DNA of 10,549 bases, from NCBI GenBank assembly GCA_017559885.1, contig JAFYQN010000009.1:1-10549 (forward strand). Direction: 5' to 3'. A program made the translations under genes and the position numbers. Each line of letters opens with the position of its first letter. Positions within the stretch are counted from its first letter, which is position 1. The notes below the pieces were generated by a model. That model worked only from the letters and a program-made list of their open reading frames with translations, was not told where the DNA came from and ran no database searches. This document shows positions 6,947-10,549 of the stretch, piece after piece. This stretch comes from Clostridia bacterium (GTDB lineage: Bacteria; Bacillota; Clostridia; Oscillospirales; Acutalibacteraceae).

Positions 6947-8416
6947 CGCTCTACCATAAAGCACAGTATTTTCCTTTATAATACCACTAAGCCAGGGGTT
7001 AAGGCAGCTGCCGTCAATGCGCCAAGACCAGTTGCCCCCTAAAGTAGAGGGTTCGTTAATTCGCGCGGAAGAGTCTGCGCCCAAAAAGTCAGCCATAGGT
7101 ATAATACAAGTGTCGGCAACGGTGCTCATTGCCGCTTTTATCATCGCCCAGTTAAAACCGCTGTCATTTTGATAATTAAAATAATCTTTTGCCTGTTTTA
7201 CCTCATCGGCAGTCGAGGTTTTAAGCCAACTCATAATTGTGTCGTTGTCGTGCGTGCCTGTGTAAACAACACTGTTTTTTACAATATTATGCGGCAAAAA
7301 CGAGTTTTCACACTCGCCGCTAAATGCAAACTGCAAAACCTTCATACCGGGGAATTTTGTGTGTGAAAGTAGTTTGCGAACTGCAGGGGTAATAACACCC
7401 AAATCTTCGGCAATAATTGGTAACTCCTTGCCAAATTCTTTTGTAAATGCGTCAAATAGTTGCTTGTCAGGTCCCTTTACCCATTTACCACCCTTGGCAT
7501 TTTTATCGCCGTATGGGATAGAGTAATATGCCTCAAAACCGCGAAAATGGTCAATTCGCACCACGTCAAAACGCTGTAATGCGCCGCCGAGATACCCTTT
7601 CCACCAAGAGTAGTCGGTAGTTTTCATATAATCCCAATCATAAAGCGGATTGCCCCAAAGTTGACCGTCTTCGCTAAATACGTCGGGCGGCACACCTGCG
7701 ACCGATTTTGGTACGTAGTCGTCATCAAGTTGAAACTGTTCAGGGTTTGACCAAACGTCTGCGCTGTCAAGCGCAACGTAGATAGGGATATCGCCTATAA
7801 TTTTAACGTCATTTTTGTTGGCGTACTCGTGCAACGCCGACCATTGCTTATCAAATTCGTATTGTAAAAAGTTGTAAAAGGCGATATCATCGGCAAGTTC
7901 GCTTTGCGCCTTTAAAAGAGTAGCAGATTCTCTTTTTTTATAAGGAGCATCCCACTCTTGCCAAGACACACCGTCAAAAGCATCTTTAAGTGCCATAAAC
8001 AATGAGTAATCATTAAGCCAACGGGCATTTTTGGCGGTAAAATTATTATAATCATCATCAGTTTTAAAACGACTGAACGCAAGTTTTAAAAGAGGGTAGC
8101 GGTTGTTATAAAGTTTTTCGTAATTTACTTTACCGCTATCGTCACCAAAATCGCACGCTTTAACCTCGCTTTCAAGTAAAAGACCTTCTTTTACAAGCAG
8201 GTCAAGGTCAATAAAATATGGATTGCCTGCAAAACTGGAAAACGACTGATATGGCGAATCGCCAAAACTTGTAGGACCAATAGGCAGTATCTGCCAATAG
8301 CTTTGCCCTGACGTATGTAAAAAATCTATAAAATCAAAAGCCGCTTTTCCCAGCGTGCCAATGCCATACGGCGACGGCAATGAAAAAATGGGCATAAGTA
8401 TTCCGCTTGAACGCAT
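6914..8416 (-). CDS. malQ: 4-alpha-glucanotransferase (amylomaltase, GH77)
   Basis: This cytoplasmic enzyme transfers alpha-1,4-glucan segments between maltodextrins and takes part in maltose and glycogen metabolism. The 500-residue sequence is full length for bacterial amylomaltases. Its start, MRSSGILMPIFSLPSPYGIG, is typical of the family. Conserved blocks follow in order: YWQILPIGPTSFGDSPYQS, GDIPIYVALDSADVW, GVPPDVFSEDGQLWGNPLYDW, VVRIDHFRGF with nucleophile D289, IIAEDLGV with acid/base E337, and GTHDNDT with D390. The usual end ELYGR is matched by VLYGR at about residue 489. After it come 11 residues, APSPQEECVTK, encoded by a hairpin-repeat copy. This tail is probably harmless, but it shows that the original stop was lost. 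The start has AGGAGT at 8423-8428, about 6 bases upstream, and a clear promoter. A DUF559 gene follows 18 bases downstream. Confidence 0.97.
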   Translation of the reverse strand: MRSSGILMPIFSLPSPYGIGTLGKAAFDFIDFLHTSGQSYWQILPIGPTSFGDSPYQSFSSFAGNPYFIDLDLLVKEGLLLESEVKACDFGDDSGKVNYEKLYNNRYPLLKLAFSRFKTDDDYNNFTAKNARWLNDYSLFMALKDAFDGVSWQEWDAPYKKRESATLLKAQSELADDIAFYNFLQYEFDKQWSALHEYANKNDVKIIGDIPIYVALDSADVWSNPEQFQLDDDYVPKSVAGVPPDVFSEDGQLWGNPLYDWDYMKTTDYSWWKGYLGGALQRFDVVRIDHFRGFEAYYSIPYGDKNAKGGKWVKGPDKQLFDAFTKEFGKELPIIAEDLGVITPAVRKLLSHTKFPGMKVLQFAFSGECENSFLPHNIVKNSVVYTGTHDNDTIMSWLKTSTADEVKQAKDYFNYQNDSGFNWAMIKAAMSTVADTCIIPMADFLGADSSARINEPSTLGGNWSWRIDGSCLNPWLSGIIKENTVLYGRAPSPQEECVTK

Positions 8417-8447
8417 AAAAAACTCCTAAAAATTAAATATTGAACAT

Positions 8448-8496
8448 ATTATAACACATTTGTTTTAAAAAGTAAATTTACACAGTATAAATTCCC
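8448..8496 (-). promoter_or_regulatory. malQ promoter with shared upstream element (copy A)
   Basis: Read on the - strand: GGGAATTTATACTG (8496-8483), TTTACT as -35 (8476-8471), a 17-bp spacer, and TGT-TATAAT as extended -10 (8453-8448). The -10 lies about 30 bases before the malQ start codon. The upstream 14-mer and the spacing recur before two other genes at 9068-9116 and 10468-10515. Confidence 0.8.
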
Positions 8497-8561
8497 ACAA
8501 ATTGCAAGAAACCCTTATAAAAATAGGACGTCGGGCAATTATTAGAGAAAAGTTTTAAAGC
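8497..8561. other. Rest of the malQ upstream gap
   Basis: Beyond the shared promoter element and before the terminator at 8562 I see no open frame, hairpin or promoter of note in this AT-rich stretch. Confidence 0.5.
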
Positions 8562-8593
8562 AAAAAAAGCGAGGTGAATTTCACCTCGCTTTT
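8562..8593. terminator. Palindromic terminator of the small membrane-protein gene
   Basis: A perfect 10-bp inverted repeat (GCGAGGTGAA and its complement, 8569-8578/8580-8589) is centred on one T. It is preceded by seven A, which read as seven T on the - strand, and followed by four T on the + strand. It sits 46 bases past the stop of the - strand gene at 8636-9040. The identical palindrome occurs at 9431-9451. Confidence 0.88.
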
Positions 8594-8635
8594 GCATTTG
8601 TGGAAAATACAGAAATTTAAAGTGTTATAACGTTT

Positions 8636-9040
8636 TTATAAATTGGTTGTTTCTACATTTTCACTAACATTCTTGTTGGTTTGCTCTTGAGAAATTTTAA
8701 CATCATTTTGGTTTGCGCAAAAAACTTTTTTGTATGTTTTTTGTTTTGGAGAGAATAACAAGTATGTAAACGCCAAAACATCTATAGCGCCTATAGAAAC
8801 AATTAACATACCGATTGCTTCACAAACTTGTGAAAGTCCATAAGTGTTATAGTTTACTGCTCTGCCAACATCGCTTGTTACATCGTATATCTCTGTGTAA
8901 AAATCAGCCCCAAATACAAGTCCGCTGCTGATATCAGCCGTCGATATATAGGTGTCTGCAGTTGAAAAACCAATAATAATTATTATCAGACCAACTAAAA
9001 TACCTAAAATTGCTATTAATCTTCTCATTACGTTTGACAT
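8636..9040 (-). CDS. Small membrane protein of unknown function (FGADFYTEIY motif)
   Basis: The 134-residue product starts MSNVMRRL. It has one membrane segment at about 7-26 (LIAILGILVGLIIIIIGF) and a second at about 77-97 (GMLIVSIGAIDVLAFTYLLF). The loop between them carries FGADFYTEIYDVTSDVGRAVN. The last 35 residues are polar (KISQEQTNKNVSENVETTN) and probably extend into the cytoplasm. I recall FGADFYT-type two-helix proteins as an uncharacterised group in Clostridia, but cannot name the family. The start codon is preceded by AGGGGG with an 8-base gap. Upstream is a strong promoter (9068-9116) and downstream a clear terminator (8562-8593), so it is transcribed alone. No catalytic residues can be suggested. 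It shares its promoter type and 3' palindrome with the DUF4234/SHOCT gene further right. Confidence 0.8.
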   Translation of the reverse strand: MSNVMRRLIAILGILVGLIIIIIGFSTADTYISTADISSGLVFGADFYTEIYDVTSDVGRAVNYNTYGLSQVCEAIGMLIVSIGAIDVLAFTYLLFSPKQKTYKKVFCANQNDVKISQEQTNKNVSENVETTNL

Positions 9041-9067
9041 AATAAAATCCCCCTAAAATTTTTATTT

Positions 9068-9116
9068 ATTATAACATATTTAATTTCAAAAGTAAATAAT
9101 AACAGTATAAATTCCC
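9068..9116 (-). promoter_or_regulatory. Promoter of the small membrane-protein gene, shared element (copy B)
   Basis: On the - strand: GGGAATTTATACTG (9116-9103), TTTACT as -35 (9096-9091), a 17-bp spacer, and TGT-TATAAT as extended -10 (9073-9068). Copy A before malQ is identical over 23 bases that include the 14-mer. Further upstream an imperfect inverted repeat (arms 9134-9145 and 9148-9159, one mismatch) overlaps a stretch also present at 10530-10549. Confidence 0.82.
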
Positions 9117-9154
9117 ACAAATTGCGAACAATAACAACACAATTTGAAAATTTT

Positions 9155-9235
9155 GTTGTAGGGGAGGGTCTCTGTGCCCTCCCGTAAGGTTACATCTTTA
9201 ACAAACGGGAGGGGATGGAACCCCTCCCCTACGAA
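9155..9235. repeat. GC-rich double-hairpin intergenic repeat
   Basis: The outer arms GTAGGGGAGGG (9158-9168) and its complement (9222-9232) pair perfectly over 11 bp. Inside them, GGGAGGG/CCCTCCC (9162-9168/9177-9183) and GGGAGGGG/CCCCTCCC (9207-9214/9221-9228) form two local hairpins, and CCCTCCCGT (9177-9185) can instead pair with ACGGGAGGG (9205-9213). The element is far richer in G and C than its surroundings and resembles another dispersed repeat family of Clostridia. It is unrelated in sequence to the repeat at 779-880. Only one copy lies in the window. Confidence 0.8.
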
Positions 9236-9256
9236 ATGTGATAAGGAGATTTATAT

Positions 9257-9439
9257 ATGAAAGCAACTGGAATTGTTAGAAGAATAGACGACCTTGGTCG
9301 TGTCGTTATCCCGAAAGAGATTCGTCGCACTATGCGGATTCGTGAGGGAGACCCGCTGGATAACTCATTGACACTTGAAGAAAAGTTTGCTATTGCAGTA
9401 CATAGTATTTTAAAGCGATATAAAGAACAAGCGAGGTGA
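9257..9439 (+). pseudogene. Truncated AbrB/SpoVT-like regulator joined to an unrelated tail
   Basis: The first 34 residues (MKATGIVRRIDDLGRVVIPK, then EIRRTMRIREGDPL) are the classic N-terminus of AbrB-family transition-state or sporulation regulators, which bind DNA as swapped-hairpin dimers. In the family this is followed by a stretch like EI(F/Y)..DGEVI.KKY that completes the fold; SpoVT itself is about 180 residues and AbrB about 95. Here the match stops at DPL (about base 9358) and an unrelated, helical 26-residue tail (DNSLTLEEKFAIAVHSILKR and six more) leads to a stop at 9437-9439. The ribosome binding site AAGGAG at 9243-9248 is good. The product lacks half of its DNA-binding domain, so I judge it a deletion remnant or chimera. 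It might still be translated. The stop codon lies inside the palindrome at 9431-9451. No promoter is visible. Confidence 0.65.
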
Positions 9440-9451
9440 ATTTCACCTCGC
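9431..9451. terminator. Second copy of the 10-bp palindrome, between convergent genes
   Basis: Identical to 8569-8589. It overlaps the stop of the AbrB-like fragment and lies 8 bases from the stop of the - strand DUF4234/SHOCT gene. Flanking T-runs are poor on both strands (TTGTTCTTT on the - strand), so termination may be weaker than at the first copy. Confidence 0.6.
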
Positions 9452-9459
9452 TGACATAA

Positions 9460-10434
9460 TTATAGATTTAATAATTCAGTTTTCTTTTTATCATATTCTT
9501 CTTGTGTTATAGCACCCTGGTCTAAAAGATTTTTGAATTTTAGAAGTTCATCTGCTACGCTTGAGGTGTTTTGCGCGGTTGTATTTGTGGATGTAGCAGG
9601 TTCTTGGGCAACTTTATGCGTAGCAGGTTTTAATAATTCGTTTATTTTTGATTGCATTATTATTGGTGCTACAATTGGAACAAATAAAGCAAGAATAAGC
9701 GAAATGGTCGCAATATCTGAAGAAGTTCCAATTTGCTTTGCTAACTTATCAATTCTTTGTGCCGTTTTGTAAACCCAATAAATACTATAAAAGGGTACAA
9801 AAATGCAAAGCAACAGTTTGTTAGTGGGGTTGCGGTATTCTTCGTTATGGCAATTATTTGTATAAATAGTTGTTTTATATATCCAAACTAAATAATATAT
9901 ACCAAACGTGAAAATCAAAAGTAGAATATGTTTAAATAAATCAATATATTCACCATTTGGTATTTCTTTCTTAGGTTTTGGTTCGCTTAATATTCTAGAA
10001 GTTAACAATACTAAAAGAAATGCAGGTAAAATAGAACTTATTATACTGCTTAAAACATTAACACCAACTGTTGTGTTTGATTCGGAGAGATTATGTATAA
10101 TAGAAGTTGCTATATTGCTTAGAAAATTTGAGCATATTAAAAGTATGGCAGGAATAAAACGAGTATGTTTTGGAAAAGCTATATCTTTTTTATAGATTTT
10201 ACAATAAGTAATAAAAGTGATAGCCAAAAATGGTAATAAAGATAATAAAGTATTTACAATGGTGCTAAATGGATTTGTATATGTATCTGTAAAAAGATAG
10301 ATAATGTTGGACAAGACATTAGAAGCCATAATTCCAATGGTACTGTATAAAATAAATTTTCTTTTAAAAGAAAATGCACCAAATATTAAAAGTCCTAAAA
10401 GTGCAACATTTAAAATTCCAAATAGTATTTGCAA
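9460..10434 (-). CDS. Multi-pass membrane protein with DUF4234 and C-terminal SHOCT domain
   Basis: The 324-residue product has about eight hydrophobic segments (roughly residues 3-22, 29-49, 58-78, 92-112, 125-147, 168-187, 206-222 and 240-260). Residues 165-265 match DUF4234, with HILLLIFTFGIYYLVWIYKT and PTNKLLLCIFVPFYSIYWVY, then KTAQRIDKLA. After a Thr/Ala-rich linker, residues 293-324 (VADELLKFKNLLDQGAITQE and EYDKKKTELL) are a SHOCT domain, a short helical module thought to mediate oligomerisation. The function is unknown; a membrane sensor or scaffold is only a guess. The start is TTG at 10434: an in-frame TAG lies 15 bases upstream, no ATG occurs between, and GTGAGG sits 8 bases before the TTG. 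The next in-frame ATG, at Met35, would remove the first helix. It carries the shared promoter element and palindrome. Confidence 0.85.
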   Translation of the reverse strand: MQILFGILNVALLGLLIFGAFSFKRKFILYSTIGIMASNVLSNIIYLFTDTYTNPFSTIVNTLLSLLPFLAITFITYCKIYKKDIAFPKHTRFIPAILLICSNFLSNIATSIIHNLSESNTTVGVNVLSSIISSILPAFLLVLLTSRILSEPKPKKEIPNGEYIDLFKHILLLIFTFGIYYLVWIYKTTIYTNNCHNEEYRNPTNKLLLCIFVPFYSIYWVYKTAQRIDKLAKQIGTSSDIATISLILALFVPIVAPIIMQSKINELLKPATHKVAQEPATSTNTTAQNTSSVADELLKFKNLLDQGAITQEEYDKKKTELLNL

Positions 10435-10467
10435 TGCAAAAACCTCACTCTATATGAAATATAAATT

Positions 10468-10515
10468 ATTCTATCATGTTAAACATCAAAAGTCAATTTA
10501 TCAGTATAAATTCCC
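10468..10515 (-). promoter_or_regulatory. Promoter of the DUF4234/SHOCT gene, shared element (copy C)
   Basis: On the - strand: GGGAATTTATACTG (10515-10502), TTGACT as -35 (10496-10491), a 17-bp spacer, and TGA-TAGAAT as extended -10 (10473-10468). The 14-mer is one base closer to the -35 than in copies A and B. About 20 bases at the window edge (10530-10549) match sequence upstream of copy B, so the homologous block may continue beyond the window. Confidence 0.75.
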
Positions 10516-10549
10516 TTTTATCACAAATAATAACATCACAATTTGAAAA

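Noticed and set aside
7169..7366. + strand open frame within malQ
   Set aside because: Antisense shadow of a conserved GH77 region including the catalytic motifs.
9533..10546. + strand open frames opposite the DUF4234/SHOCT gene
   Set aside because: Antisense to a gene with two recognisable domains; no independent evidence.

Overview
The window looks like a chromosomal stretch from an anaerobic gut-type Clostridia bacterium, most likely Ruminococcaceae/Oscillospirales. The reasons are a very large secreted glycoside hydrolase with a type I dockerin, an AbrB/SpoVT-type N-terminus beginning MKATGIVRRIDDLGRVVIP, strong AGGAG-type ribosome binding sites, TATAAT promoters, moderate to low GC, and dispersed hairpin-rich intergenic repeats of a kind common in these genomes. 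No taxonomic marker gene is present, so this is an inference.

Left part, + strand (1-6357). The window opens inside the 3' end of a surface-type protein gene. An in-frame-initiated 37-codon acidic ORF follows 29 bases after its stop. A 102-bp hairpin-rich repeat comes next, and then a single 5.4-kb gene for a secreted 1806-residue protein. That protein has a signal peptide, three related beta-rich repeat modules, an internal dockerin, a domain I cannot name with certainty, and a C-terminal GH16 beta-glucanase-like domain with an intact EIDMIE active-site motif. A bidirectional terminator ends the transcript.

Middle part, - strand (6425-8476). malQ (GH77 4-alpha-glucanotransferase) is followed by a small DUF559 (Vsr/PD-(D/E)XK-like) nuclease gene. 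The DUF559 gene is bracketed by copies of the same hairpin repeat found at 779-880. One half-copy supplies the last 11 codons and the stop of malQ and the probable Shine-Dalgarno sequence of the nuclease gene. Another piece supplies the nuclease C-terminus. This repeat-nuclease-repeat arrangement is the most provocative feature of the window.

Right part (8477-10549). Two - strand membrane-protein genes, a 134-residue one and a 324-residue DUF4234+SHOCT one, have the same layout: a shared promoter element, the gene, and an identical palindrome. The shared promoter element (GGGAATTTATACTG just upstream of a -35, a 17-bp spacer and an extended -10) also drives malQ, so three unrelated genes carry it. 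Between the two membrane genes lie a GC-rich double-hairpin repeat and a + strand fragment encoding a truncated AbrB/SpoVT-like DNA-binding domain joined to an unrelated tail.

Functionally, the GH16/dockerin protein would act outside the cell on beta-glucan, and MalQ would remodel maltodextrin or glycogen in the cytoplasm. I see no evidence that they belong to one pathway. The right part looks like an accessory or regulatory region with unknown membrane proteins under common control.
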